From Mesorhabditis belari (taxonomy: Eukaryota > Nematoda > Chromadorea > Rhabditida > Rhabditidae): 64,000 nucleotides of DNA. The notes beneath the pieces were generated by a model that saw only the letters and a list, made by a program, of their open reading frames with translations, was not told the DNA's origin and did no database searches. The position numbers were made by a program, and so were the translations under genes. The DNA lies in assembly GCA_958450365.1 (NCBI GenBank), contig CAUEEP010000754.1:1830001-1894000 (forward strand), read 5' to 3'. Of the stretch, positions 22,526 through 33,924 are shown in pieces (the stretch's first letter is position 1; each line of letters starts with the position of its first letter).

Positions 22526-25298
22526 CAGAGTGCTGATGAAATTGTGATGGAAGTGGAGAGGAACCGTCTCGACGATGACCATTCCCACCACCACCCTGGA
22601 GAAAGGGTATTCAGTCAGAAAAACCAAAAAAGTTAGACAACTAGCCAACAAAGTTAGACAATAGAGCTGAATTCTATAACAAAATCAAGTCATATTGTCA
22701 ATTGTATAAGTCAAAATTGAACTTATCTATTGAAATCATTAGATTATCTCTAAATTGAATTTGTTTATGAAATAAACCTGTGTCGTGGCCGCGTTTCCCA
22801 TTGAGGAATCTCAGATAAGTCAAAATGCTTTGGGCTGGGGCTCGAAATGTGGGCAAAGTGAAATAAATCGAGGTAGATGGATCAGAGAATGGCGGAGAAT
22901 GAGGAGCAGAGTGATCAGGGAAGGGATCAATGAAAGATATGGGAATGGATGAGAGAGAGAAAGATCTGAAAGAGTTGAGCACCAGGTGTCCCGGAGTGTC
23001 TTTTCTGATCCTTTTTCGTTTTTTTTTTTGTTTCAACGGAGCTCTCACTTTTAAGAAGATCACTAAATTGTTTGGGAAAAGCTCTTTCTTTTCTCTTTTT
23101 GGCTTAGAAAAAGCTCTTTCTTTTCTCTTTTTTTGATCCTCCTCACCGCCACATTAATATTCAATGGTGGAGCTGATTGGTAAGGTAGATACTGTACAGA
23201 GTACTGTAAAGTACTGTAAAAGACTGCAAAAGTCCTGTAAAAGTACTGTAAAAGTCCTGTAAAGTACTGTAAAGTACTGTAAAGGCCTGCAAAAGTCTTG
23301 TAAAAGTACTGTCAGTACTGTAAAGGACTGTAAAGTACTGTAAAGTACTGCAAAAGTCCTGTAAAAGTACTGTAAAGAACGGCAGTACAGTAATACCGTA
23401 TGCAGGTACAGTAATACGGTAGAGGCACGAAGTACTGTAGATCAAGTAGAGTAGTGTTGACCGTACGGAAGTATAGTGGAATAACTGAGCAATAGCTGGA
23501 CTTGACTGGAGACGTTATTCGGTAGATATAGCCAATAGAAGAATATCAAAGCTACCGTACTTTTGAGTACTATCGACAAGCAAAGGAAACAATCAGCTAA
23601 ATACAAAGTACTCACTGTACTATCGACAAAAAGAGCCAGTATCACTTTTTTTGAATAGCTGAATGCCTTTTCCAAGAATAAGAAGCTATCTTTTTCTTTT
23701 CTGACTCTGAAATGACCAAGAAAAGAGGAAAATAATTGAGTGAAAAGCCGACAAATTGAGGCGTTCCGCGGGAAAGTTTTCTCAAGAAAGAGGAAAAATT
23801 ACAAAAGTCCCGAGTTGAGAGAAAAAAAAATGAGGGGAAAAATCGATGAAGAAATTGATGTACAGGTGAGATTTATCCCGAGGGAAAGGTTAAAGAAAAA
23901 TCGAGATTTCGAGAATGAAGATTGTGTGGAAATGGTGGAAAAACAGTAACTGATCAAATAACTGCACACTTTTCCACCAAAAACATGCACTACGCAGTAG
24001 AAAAAGAAAAACTTGACCAACCGTACTCAGCTTGATGCTCGATGATTCGTTGTTCCAATGGTGGTGGATAGATGAGTGGAGTGAAAAGGGAGGACATTGA
24101 TGGAGGAACGGCTGGAAAGGGAAAATCGGTACGAATATTCAAGGCTTGGCTTCTGACAGCTCTAGACATCTAGCTTTCTAGCTTAGACAGGTAGTCTAAG
24201 CCAGGAAGCTAGGATTCAGATTAGACTAGGAGTAGATCCGAGTGACTCACTTGAGAAGAAATTCGTCGACGCCTCGGTCACTCCTCCGTACGCTTGTTGG
24301 GCACATTGAGCGGCGAATGATTGAAGAAGAACTGATGCAGGCGATGAGAAAAAGGACAATTCGTTCACTGGAACCGATTCACCGCCAAACACTGCCGCAT
24401 GCGCTGCCCAGTAACCCTGAAATGGAATGCTTTTCGAAAATCACAAATGCCAACCTGCCACTGTGGTGGTGAGAGAGCTGTGGCCAGCCAGCACAACCAC
24501 CATTCCCATTCAGCTGCCGATCCATTCCTAGGCAGAACACCGCAACGAGTGAGTTGAGCCGGGGATGAAGCGAGAATCTCCTGGAAATGTTAGGTCGTTT
24601 ATTTGTCGGTTATTTTAGTGAAAACCTAATTCTAATTGATTGATTCTAATTGATCAATGCATTAAATGGATAAAATTTTAAAGTAAATTCAACGTTTTCT
24701 CACCTGTAAATGCTGTGAAATGAATTGTTGATCAGGAACATGATGAAATGTTGCAGGAATCGATGGAGTGGGTTGAGGAGTGGGTTGAGGCAATTGATGG
24801 CAATGGGATGAGTGATATGAAATCGTTTGTCGAGTGGGTGGCTTTGCACTTGTCGACGGACCGCCTCCACTTCCATCAGAGCTCACTCCTGAAGTAAAAA
24901 TATGAATGTATTGTTTACTTTGTGCAATACTTTGTGCAATACTTTGTGCTCAACTTTGCAAGCCAATTCTAGTGCACTTAGTTCCTTTCTTTTGCCCAAA
25001 TCGATGGGCAAAAGTTTGGCTATTTTAGTGCCCCAGAAGCGATACGTTCAGCGCACAAAGCACAAATGAAAAACCAACCCGAATCTCGACTCGTTGAATG
25101 TTTTGATGATGTGGATGGATGTGGACTGTGCTCTCCTCGTCTTATCTTTTCTTCATTGTCATTCATTTCCATTATTTCCATTTTTCTTCTTTTTTCTTCA
25201 TTTCTTTCCATCGAGATTGATCTCGACCTTTTCCTTTTGCTCGCCACGATTCTCGCTTTGTTTGAAGAAATTGAACAACAAATTGGTGACGGTTGAGC
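22526..25298 (-). CDS. Unrecognised Pro/Gln/Ser-rich protein (both ends incomplete)
   Basis: Exons 25298-25079, 24888-24704, 24580-24455, 24416-24251 and 24111-24022 join in phase with good signals (acceptors such as TTTTACTTCAG, ATTTCCAG, CATTTCAG and CTTTCCAG; donors GTTGGT, GTGAGA, GTGAGT). Exon 22595-22526 is probable, but its phase does not fit exon 5, so an intervening exon is missing. The protein starts basic (SKRKRSRSISMERNEEKRRK), becomes Ser/Thr/Gly-rich, then His/Pro/Gln-rich (LPQPTPQPTPSIP), and then reads as a more ordered segment with many Trp (AEWEWWLCWLATALSPPQWQ). The basic start suggests a nuclear protein, but I recognise no domain. Intron 5 (22,596-24,021) holds the CTGTAAAGTA repeat. 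Confidence 0.55.
23180..23470. repeat. AGTACTGTAAA repeat array
   Basis: Around 20 irregular units of AAGTACTGTAA, AAAGTCCTGTAA and AAAGACTGTAA. The word TACTGTA and the related TACCGTA recur through the window at the ends of several inverted-repeat elements. Confidence 0.85.
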
Positions 25299-26284
25299 CT
25301 AAAATTCGAATTTGAACACTTTTTATCTAAAATCCAATTAAAGCCTTAAAACTAGCTAAAACTAGCCTTGGCAAAGCTCGGTTGAAGTCAAGAGTTGAAT
25401 ATAATAGTTGTAAATCGTTGGGAAAATTGATCGCAAGTCAGGGGTGTTTATTTTGGTCACAAAAAGTCGTCGATTCTCCTCTTAAGGGGAAAAAGGGGAT
25501 GGGTGGACGGGAATAGACGAGGAATGGTAGAGAATCGAAAAAGAGATGGGGGAAAAAGGAGGATGGGGGCCTGTGGATGGACAGTGCACAGTGCACGCCG
25601 GGGAAGAGGGGGACCCGATGTGTGCACAAGGAAAGGAGAGACGCCTGCTCAGGGATCTCTCCGCGCCTTTCTGAAGCAAGATCGCGGAACACAGACACGC
25701 TTCTCTTTCTCCACATCACACCCGACAGTTCACCCCTAGGGTCTCCTCAAGAAAATATCAAAATTAGATGCGAATCTTGGATAGAAGAGTTAGAAGAGTG
25801 TTGAATTTTTCCTGATAACTTTTTTGTTTGTTTTTGAACGCATAAAGACTTTTGACACGATATTGAAGTAAGATATGGATACTTTGAAAATAGTTCTTTA
25901 TTTTGACAATAGATTTTTCAGACTTGTCGCAGTTCGAGATTGAAGCTTCTAAAGGCTTTTTCTTCCAGCGAGTATGAACATCATTAAAGTTGAAAGAATT
26001 TTCATTTTTTGCTTACTACCACTAATAAATAGCATCAATTCTCTAAACTTCAATGATGGTCATACTCGGTGAATGAAAAAGTGTGTAGAAGCTTCGACCT
26101 CGAACTACAACAAGTCTAAAAAATCTAATTATTTTCAAAGTATTTACTTAAAAACTATGTTTGCGCGATTTAACTTTACTATGGCTATGGTAAAGTTGGC
26201 TCTAATTGACGCGGACATACTAATTCATAAATTGTTTATTAATTAACATAGTCACAGTTTATTAACTATTAACTAAATTGTTTA
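25299..26284. other. No gene seen; foldback element at 25,880-26,150
   Basis: The sequence from TACTTTGAAAATAG (about 25,880) through GACTTGT..GTTCGAG..GAAGCTTCTA is mirrored by TAGAAGCTTCGACCTCGAAC..AACAAGTC through ATTTTCAAAGTA (to about 26,143), with a centre around the AATTGATGCT words. Arms are diverged, pointing to an old foldback. Nothing else gene-like was seen. Confidence 0.5.
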
Positions 26285-27212
26285 TTAACTAACATTTATT
26301 TGCTTATGATTTTCTTTGTAAGACGATCTAAGCAGACTTTGTTTGTTAAGTTGTTCGGCGCGAAGCTCCAAGAAATTGTGCATCGGCCGCATCAGTGCAC
26401 ACAGCGTCTCCACCACAGCATGGTCGATCGCCTAGAATTGAACGTTATAAAGCTCAATTAAACACAATGTACTTCATTTCTCCATTGCAAACATCGCACG
26501 ACGAGATCACCCAATTTCTCTCGAGTTCCGGCCACTTCCATGAAGGCCTGGAAGCCACTTTTTGAGGCGAATAGCCGTCGGAGACATTGTAGTTGAGCTT
26601 CGACGCGATGTACCGCATTCGCATCCTCCTGAAAGTGATTAAAATCAAAGATTAAACTTATAAAATACCCAACCTTTGTATATTTCTCCTGTAGAACGCA
26701 TTCAAACCATTGCAACGATTCTTCCTTTGTTCTCGGTGAAGAAACCCTGAATAGATGAAGATTTTGATAAATTAGTTCAATCAACTTCCTGATTCGTTGC
26801 ATAAGTGAGTCCATTGTAGGGAAAGTTCGCGTTGAAGTGTCTCACAAGATTCGTACGCCGTAAACCAACTAAATAAAACTGATTTTTTTTAACAAAGAAA
26901 GGTACAAACGTGGAGGCGCGATGATGTGTCGCATACATTGTGATTCAGCATCCTCATCCAATAAACCAGAATACGGCATCAGTCGAAAAGATCTATCGAA
27001 ACGATGACCAATCACAAATACCTAGAAATTGAATGTATCTTTACTTTTTTTAGCCTCTTACTTGATCATTTCCACTGGCTCTCGAGAATGAGATCTCTTT
27101 CTGGAGCTGCATAAATCTTGAATGGCTCCCGTTGTTGACATTGATCGAAGATTACAGAAGCGGTGTCCCAATTCTGATCCCGTACTTCTAACAGCGCTTT
27201 CAGATTCAGAAC
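26285..27212 (-). pseudogene. rme-8: Truncated RME-8 (DNAJC13)-like fragment
   Basis: The order of pieces matches the N-terminal third of RME-8, the endosomal DnaJ protein: LLEVRD..IYAAPERDLIL, RASGND, VFVIGHRFDRSFRLMPYSG, VRHFNANFPYNGLTYATNQE, GFFTENKGRIVAMV, CLRRLFASKSGFQAF with TREKLGDLVVRCLQ, and [26 protein letters not shown]-8 is over 2000 residues; only about 250 residues' worth is present, without the J domain. In the exon near 26,700 the homologous frame meets TGA after VAMV and resumes one base over, and the join at 27,110 lacks the expected leucine-rich stretch. Both ends stop abruptly. I read it as a partial, broken copy. The family call rests on remembered motifs. Confidence 0.65.
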
Positions 27213-27754
27213 CTAAATATCACAACTTTAATTTTACTGTTTTATAATTTTCAAGACCCCGTTTATTGGGCTCTCACTAGACTTGACTATCGAAATCTCA
27301 ATAGGTTCTTATCGAGACTTATTGATATTGAGATCTCGATAAACTTATCGATAATAGTAAAACTTTAGTTGATTCTCCGTCAAATCCTTTTAACTGAGGC
27401 TTATTTCGCGGTAATTCGATGCGCTGAATACGATTGTCGATATCCCAGATCGGAGTTTTACGATTTTTAAAGATTTTGGAAAACTTATTGAGATCTTGAT
27501 ATCGATAAGCTATCAGTAGCCAACTTTAGCTCTAAATCTTTGTTTCTTTACTAAAGCATCACTATATCACAACTTTATACATGTTTCGTTGGAGTGTAAA
27601 TAATTGTGAAAACTGCACGGTGTATTTTCGCTGTTTTAGTGGTAGACAAGCTTTATAACAGTCAAAATGTAACAAATTGAGATCTTGAGAAGTTTGATTT
27701 GGCTTGCTAATGAGCATGACCGGCAATGCTAGAAATGCTAGAAATGTTGACACG

Positions 27755-30626
27755 TTAGAAATTGTTTGTTGTTGGGCCCCAAATCGGTGAAAAAATCGGT
27801 CTCGGGAGATCATCGGATAGCAAATCGTGGAAAGTGTTTGATGGAGGATGGGATAGGAAGGGAACATTTGTCTGAATAGAATCTTGCTTTATTCATTTTT
27901 TTGTTAGACTCTATGTGTTTGCCGTTCTTTGGGGAAGAGGGCTATAAAAGTCGTTCGCTACTTTATAATCTTTGCTCATCACTAACCGTTCCATCTTCCC
28001 GAAACAGAATTCCCACTTTTGCAAAATCATTTCCCACTCGCGCCCCATCTTCATAAGCATGTGTGTTTAGTAGAAGACGGAGAACGTCCGGAGCTAAACT
28101 CTAGGTTTAAATATATTAAATTAGAACCCAACAAAAGTGTGCGTCAAATGAGGATTGTTGAAAATTGGCTGATTGTGAACATCCATTGAGTAATCAATTG
28201 ATTGGTCAGTGATTGAGAAAGGTGTCTGAACCATAAATAGTTAAATAGATGATCTTCAAAATAACTGACCGTTGATACAAATGGATGGAAATTGTACAAA
28301 TTTTCATCAGGTGTTGAAGAAAATGGATCATAATCTAAAAAGCACATTCAAAAGACAACAGCATTTTAACAAACTCGACGCTGGCGGCAGAATAGGAGCA
28401 AATTCAGCCTGTGGTTTAATCTCTTCTCTTTTCTTCGCAACAATATGGGCCAATGGGGAAGTAACTTCCTTTTGTAAAACCTAAAAGTGTAAAATTTTGC
28501 TGCTTTTAAAATTTTAATTTTTAAACATCTTGAACAAGTTTTACTTGCAAGATGATCAGAAATCTTTTGAGATCATTTTACGGATCACTAAGCCACATTA
28601 GTTAACGCGTAACCATTTACAAAAAGTGTCAGGATGAGAACTAAATCTATGCCTATTCATTTATGTCATAAACTAGTATTTGCACATCCTTTTATACTAT
28701 AACGCGTTTTTAAAGAAGCTAATTGCTAAAAAACAATAGCTTTTGATTTGAAATGCGGCTTGAAATCCTCAGACCTTTTACTCATTCATCACTTCATCTT
28801 GTTTTTTGTTCAGTTTAACAATGACAAATTATCGCACATTGCAAGTTACAGTTACAAAAATGAATACCTTTGATGGAAGTGTATGACCTAGATGTTGAAA
28901 CAAGAGGCGATACCTAAACAAATGAATGATGCATGCTTTTACTTGCCCACTAACTAGTTAGTTAGTAGTTACTAGTTACTTGCTCACTAACTAGTTTTTC
29001 TTGGCTGATCAGATTGAAAACTGATGTGCGATCATTAGTGCCTTTGAGAGTTTATTAAGATGCCTATTCGCACTTACTATAAGTAAAACAAATTGTTGAT
29101 TGCGTTATCCAGTACTTGAAGAAACTTTTTGATCAGAGCAAAAACCATAACGCAATTACTATGCTTTTGAATGGGCAACGGTCGACGAACGAAACTTTTT
29201 TCATTCACCGAAGCTCTCGACACTTCAACGCTTTTTTCTCGTCATTTCAGCCGGTTGTCATACTTTCTTTTGGTTAGTTAAACCAAACTTTACCTATTTC
29301 CACTACGAAGACCCGCCAGTAAAATTCCTTTTGGTAGAGAAAATGGTGATTCAAATGAAAGTGCCGTTGAAGGAGAGATTTCTTCACTAAATCCAAGAAA
29401 ATTAACAACATGATCATAAACTGACGGGTTAATCATCTGTGGGCATGAGTGAAGAATTTGCACACTCATCCGTCCATATTCATCCGTTTGCGATGGATGC
29501 ACATTATTCCACATCAAATGGTCACTCGTCAACACATAAAGAGGTGGCCGCTTCGAAGCTTCACATAACGTAATCTAAAAATAGACACTTTCTTCGAATG
29601 TATTGTGGGTAAAAAGCTTGTAGCTTTAAACGTCATATCAAAAGTTTCACTATTGCTTAATTCCATCTAACTATAAGAAAAAGATTCCGTACCCATTTTT
29701 CGGCTGCTTCAGCGCTCAATGCTTGTGAATTGTTCGTTAAATCCAACAATCGAAGATTTGGCGGTTTCTCGACAATTTTCACAAGTGATTCGGCCGAAAT
29801 ATTTGTTTCCTCGGCTAGCAAAAGCTAAAGCGTACAATAGACAATACTAGTTGATTCTTTTCATTTACTCTGACTAAATGGCCAGAAGCCGCCAACTCTT
29901 CAATCCCCAATAAGACATCTCGTTTCTTGAATCCGTCAAAGTTTATGTTTTTCAAATTTGGCAAAGCAGCAAGTCGTTTTAACCCGTGTCTAAAACATTC
30001 GTGTTTTTTTTTCATCAACAATCTCTCACATTTCAATGTTGAAACAGAAAGCGATAGATAGATTCTCAAGAGTCTTCGAAATTTTATTCTCGTTGACTCG
30101 AGATATTGATCCAAGGAGTTGATCTGTGGCAGCCGATAGGCCATCGATAAGCAGAGTTTTGAGCGGCAAATTCTCAATCACGGAAAGCCCGTACCCAGTT
30201 AAACCTGAATATTTCAAACTTAAATAAGTGTAAAGCAGAAAGATACCTTCATATTTGGTATTTGGGTGTGAAATTATGGCTAGTTCTTGCAGGCTTTTTA
30301 GTGAGTTGACCAATTTCTAAACATTTGATTTTATTGCCATTAAATGCGCATTACCGCCAGATTCTTATCGTTGAGTATAAGCAATTGGCTCACATGAAGA
30401 GCGCATAGAGATTTTAGGCGATAACAAATTGCCTAAAGTTGTTAATCAGAAAATACACGGGAAAGGATTTGTTGTACCTGTAGCGCTTGGTCGTTGATTC
30501 GAACACACTAAGAATTCGATTTTGTCCACTTCTCCCCATCATCTGATTTAATGAGTTGTTAGTTTGTTGCCAAGCGCTTACTGTTATCGCCAAGCCTTTA
30601 TATGTCCTAATCCAATCGTTCCGGGA
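27755..30626 (-). CDS. Leucine-rich-repeat protein (5' end uncertain)
   Basis: Phase-consistent exons run from 30,626 down to the TAA at 27,757-27,755. The text starts SRNDWIRTYKGLAIT (30626-30582), then CVRINDQALQ, AICYRLKSLCALHVSQLL, SLKSLQELAIISHP, LSVIENLPLKTLLIDGLS, IHGLKRLAALPNLKNI, LVKIVEKPPNLRLLDLTNN and others. That is at least seven irregular LRRs of the cysteine-poor F-box/ZYG-11-like kind. The C-terminal third (from ITLCEASKRPPLYVLTSDH to PIFSPIWGPTTNNF) has no domain I recognise. LRR proteins of this shape are often substrate adaptors of cullin ligases; that is inference, and no F-box or VHL-box was seen. The first exon overlaps, in another frame, the last exon of the Era-like gene. 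Confidence 0.6.
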
Positions 30627-33143
30627 CTGTCAAAAACAACCATCTGGACGTCATCGTCGGTAACGATTGCTTCATTATTCTAAACACCAAAATCATAGAC
30701 GACATGTTGAAAATACGGTACTTGTGCAGTATCCGGGGGGGTCTTTCAATATCCGGGGGGTCTTTCAATATCCGGGGGTAAAATTTCAAGATCCGGGGGG
30801 TAAAATTTTTAGATCCGGGTTAAACTTTCAAAAACCAACCAAATGCCCAAAAATGAATATCGCATTCTGAAAAAAAAAACTTTTGATAGTATCCTAGTTG
30901 GGGGACCACTTTTTTCTTCAAAACCACACGTGGGTTGGGCATCTGCCGGACCCACATCAACACATAAAACTACCTCAAAAAAATGATTTGGTTCTTTTCC
31001 AATATCGGGGGAGCGGTCCGATTATCGGGGGAGCGGAAGGAAAATCGGGGGAGCGAAAGGAAAATCGGGGGAGCAAATTTTGCCCCCTCGAAAATGCATT
31101 TCTGGGACTTTTATTTTAACTGCAACGTTTTTTTAATTTTTGGCAGCGCTACATATGTCCTATATTATCCAAAGTACTGCCATAAAATCCGCGAATTACC
31201 CGTTATTCTCACAACCTTTATATAGATCACAAAAGTGACTTAAATATCTAACACCAAACAACCTCTACCTTCCCATCGGCCGCCTTCTCTTTTTGCCGAA
31301 CGCTCCACAATCCCGAACGAACAAATGGCTACCTAAAAATTTATTCATTAATAGTATAATTGATCATAACAACGAAAGAAATGTAAGCGAAGTAACCAAA
31401 ACAAAAACAAAAGTAACCAAAACAAAAAGAAAAGTAATCAAAATAAAACAAAAGTAACCAAAACAAAACCTTTCCTTTCGCTTTTTTCTTTGGATAATAT
31501 AGGACATATGTAGCGCTGCCAAAAAATAAAAAAACGTTGCAGTTAAAAAAAAGTCCCAGAAGTGCATTTTCGAGGGGCAAAATTTGCTCCCCGATTTTCC
31601 TTTCGCTCCCCGATTTTCCTTTCGCTCCCCCGATTTTCCTTCCGCTCCCCCGATAATCGGACCGCTCCCCCGATATTGGAAAAGAACCAATGATTTTGAA
31701 GAAAAAAAATGACCCGCCAACTAGGATCCTATCAACATTTCTAATAATGACATAAAAAAATTTTGTAGAAGTTACGTTTTTGATCGAGTATCACCTCGAA
31801 TCACGTAATCACCTCAATAAATTGAATATCTTTACATTTGAAGGGAATTTGCCACCAAATCACTTAAGCGGCTGAATATCTTTAAAAGGGGTCGTGTATG
31901 AGGGAGGTAGTCAAATGAGCGCCAACAATTGGGCGCCAATCATTTCAGCGCCAACGATTTGGCTCACGCTTATTTCAGCGCCACTCATTTGAGCGCCGTG
32001 CCAAAAATGACTGGAAAACAATCATTTGAGCGCCAAATTAAAAAGGCCTAAAAACGTTCATTTAAGCGCCGGGCCAAAAATGACTGGAAAACGTTCATTT
32101 CAGCGCGACTAAATTTTAATATTTTTGCTTTCTACGCTGCTTTTGCATGTTTTTTAGGGTTTTGCTTCTGTTTTTACACTTTTTTTCACTCATTTGACCT
32201 AGGGCACGGTAGTAGGCATCAAATGCGCGGAAAAAATTGTTAGATTAGCTCGTATTTAAGGTTTTTTTGATGAAAATGTGTAAATTTGCTAGTTGTATGA
32301 TATTTTCCCCCAATAGCATGCTTTTTCACCGTTTCTTGCCGTTTTCGTTTACAATTTGCTTACAGTTAACATAGTTCTTTGCTTAGGCTCGTGAACTGCG
32401 CAAGAAGTGGCGAGACAAAGGAACACTCTGAGTCAAAGTAACGTTTTGTTCATGATTTATTTTGGTTTATTTTGCTGCCAAGGATTATTTTTATCTTTAG
32501 ATGATCTAGATAAAAACATACAGTAAAAACTTTGAGATCATGCAGAAAATGCAAAAATAACATGCATATACAGAATGGGCTGATTCGGCGCTGAAATGAA
32601 TGTTTTCCAGTCATTTTTGGTGCGGCGCTGAAATGAACGCGCGCTGAAATGAACGCGCGCTGAAATGAACGCGCGCTGAAATGAACGCGCGCTGAAATGA
32701 ACGCGCGCTGAAATGAACGCGCGCTGAAATGATTGGCGCTGAAATGATTGGCGCTCAATTTTTGGCGCTCATTTGACTACCTCCCGTGTATGACGTATAT
32801 AAAATTTTACCCCCCCGGATATTGAAAGACCCCCCGGATACTCCACAAGTACCGAAAATACCTTTGTTGTTGTGTCCATTTTCGAGCTAACAGCGGAAAC
32901 GGTGGCTCTCACAATCTGATTGGTAAGGAGAGACTAAAACTTACAATAGTGAAAATAAACTAATCGACATCGGATTCCATTTAAAGAACAAACCTTTCCG
33001 ACATTAGGCGTTCCAATTACGGCGACATCGAGGGTTCGTTTTTTCTTGTTGATCATCGGTGTGGGCAAACTTGGATGATTGATGCGAAGTTGACGAAGAG
33101 CTATCCAAAAAGTCCATCGGGTGCATAATGTCAAACTTCTCAT
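30584..33143 (-). CDS. Mitochondrial Era-like GTPase, 5' half only (possibly broken)
   Basis: Three exons join in phase: 33143-32994, 32933-32862 and 30679-30584. The start MRSLTLCTRWTFWIALRQLR is a plausible mitochondrial presequence. Then comes VAVIGTPNVGKS (P-loop, G1), LLTNQIVRATVSAVSSKMDT, which matches the G1-to-switch region of Era/ERAL1 including the HTT-like TTT, and VQMVVFDSPGTIG, whose DSPG is G3. ERAL1 helps assemble the small mitochondrial ribosomal subunit. After DSPG the frame stops at a TAA about 12 residues on; the G4 NKxD motif and the KH domain are absent. Total length is about 105 residues against about 400 expected. Intron 2 (2.2 kb) is nearly all nested mobile elements. 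Either the gene is truncated or its 3' half was displaced by the LRR gene. Confidence 0.7.
30883..31736. mobile_element. Inner element A, ends TTGATAGTATCCTAGTTGGG
   Basis: The left arm holds TAGTATCCTAGTTGGGGG, four copies of ATCGGGGGAGCG, then TTTTGGCAGCGCTACATATG and TCCTATATTATCCAAAG. The right arm (31,480-31,736) is the inverted copy with small changes. The ends are related to the element at 58,815-59,269. Confidence 0.75.
31902..32785. mobile_element. Inner element B, ends GGGAGGTAGTCAAATGAGCG, 8-base target duplication
   Basis: Terminal repeats are GGGAGGTAGTCAAATGAGCG then CCAA, mirrored as TTGG then CGCTCATTTGACTACCTCCC. The element is flanked on both sides by GTGTATGA, an 8-base target-site duplication of the size used by hAT-type transposases. 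Near the right end, 32,633-32,745, is a 16-base minisatellite (CGCGCGCTGAAATGAA, about six copies). No transposase is encoded. Confidence 0.85.
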
Positions 33144-33394
33144 AACTGTAACAAGATAAATTTAAAATATCAGCTTGGTAGCTAAAGATCATTGACAAGT
33201 TAGAAGAACAAACGTCGCAATAGCGTTTTGCTCGTGATTGGATAATCAGATAAAACGATTTATTCTAAAATGACAATTCTAAACGATAAAAATGACAAAT
33301 TCTTAGACAATTCCAATCAAAATTTTACAAACAAACAAAAGTAAGAAAGATCTTTACAAGAATGTACGATGGAACTACTTATTCAATCATTTAT

Positions 33395-33662
33395 TTATAT
33401 GAGTGAAAAGTGTCCAAATGCTGTCAATAGATCGCGTAATTCCCGCCAAAAATGCCTCTGAAAGCGAGGTTCATTGTGTACGAAAACCACTTGTAGACGA
33501 GCAGGGAATCGATGACACCATGAAATGATCCCTTGGTGCTGCCTTTTTGTGATGCTGTAAACTCACACCACACAAATACAATCCATTAAATAAATCGAAA
33601 CTTGCCTACATATGTTCGTCCTTTCTGTTCAACTCGTCGTTGTAAACAGCATTGCTCACAAC
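33395..33662 (-). CDS. Exons of an unrecognised gene
   Basis: Exon 33554-33395 ends in TAA and reads in one frame ISWCHRFPARLQVVFVHNEP followed by RFQRHFWRELRDLLTAFG. It follows exon 33662-33607 (acceptor TTGATGTTTAG, donor GTAGGC), with which one reading is in phase. WCHRFP..VVFVHNEP resembles the C-terminal RNA-specificity segment of metallo-beta-lactamase-fold nucleases (HxD..W..F..VFLVHGEP), but the aspartate and glycine are not in place, so this is weak. The upstream exon abuts the second RME-8-like copy. Confidence 0.3.
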
Positions 33663-33737
33663 TAAACATCAAAGTTTTAATAAACAGTGAACTATAGATC
33701 CCGACACAAAGATGAATGCTTACTTTTGCCATGCTCG

Positions 33738-33924
33738 ATAAATCTTGAATGGCTCCCGTTGTTGACATTGATCAAAGATTACAGAAGCGGTGTCCCAATC
33801 CCGTACTTCTAACAGCGCTTTCAGATTCACAACCTAAATATCACAACTTTAATTCTATTGTTTTATAAACTTCAAGGCCCCGTTTATTGGGCTCTAACTA
33901 GAATTGACTATCGAGCTCTCGATA
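33738..33924 (-). repeat. Second copy of the RME-8-like exon/intron segment
   Basis: This segment matches 27,111-27,300 almost base for base through both exon (TTGAATGGCTCCCGTTGTTG) and intron (CCCGTTTATTGGGCTCT). It has a six-base deletion where copy 1 has ATTCTGATC. The match ends abruptly at both sides. Confidence 0.85.

Larger units (their letters stand above)
30718..32853. mobile_element. Outer inverted-repeat element in Era-like intron 2, ends GGTACTTGTG..ATCCGGGGGG
   Basis: The left end reads GGTACTTGTGCAGTATCCGG followed by GGGG, then TCTTTCAATATCCGGGGGG repeats and GGTAAAATTT. The right end is the inverted copy (TTTTACCCCCCCGGATATTG ... CCGGATACTCCACAAGTACC). It fills all but about 45 bases of the intron and contains two further inverted-repeat elements. 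Confidence 0.75.

Noticed and set aside
31270..31334. Exon-like piece between the arms of element A (acceptor TTTTTAG, donor GTAGAG)
   Set aside because: It does not fit the phase of either the Era-like or the LRR gene and lies inside a mobile element.
30983..31720. Frames within element A as coding genes
   Set aside because: They lie in the two arms of an inverted repeat and mirror each other.
32450..32758. Minus frame with ARSFQRAFIS repeats
   Set aside because: It is the 16-base minisatellite of element B, not a protein gene.
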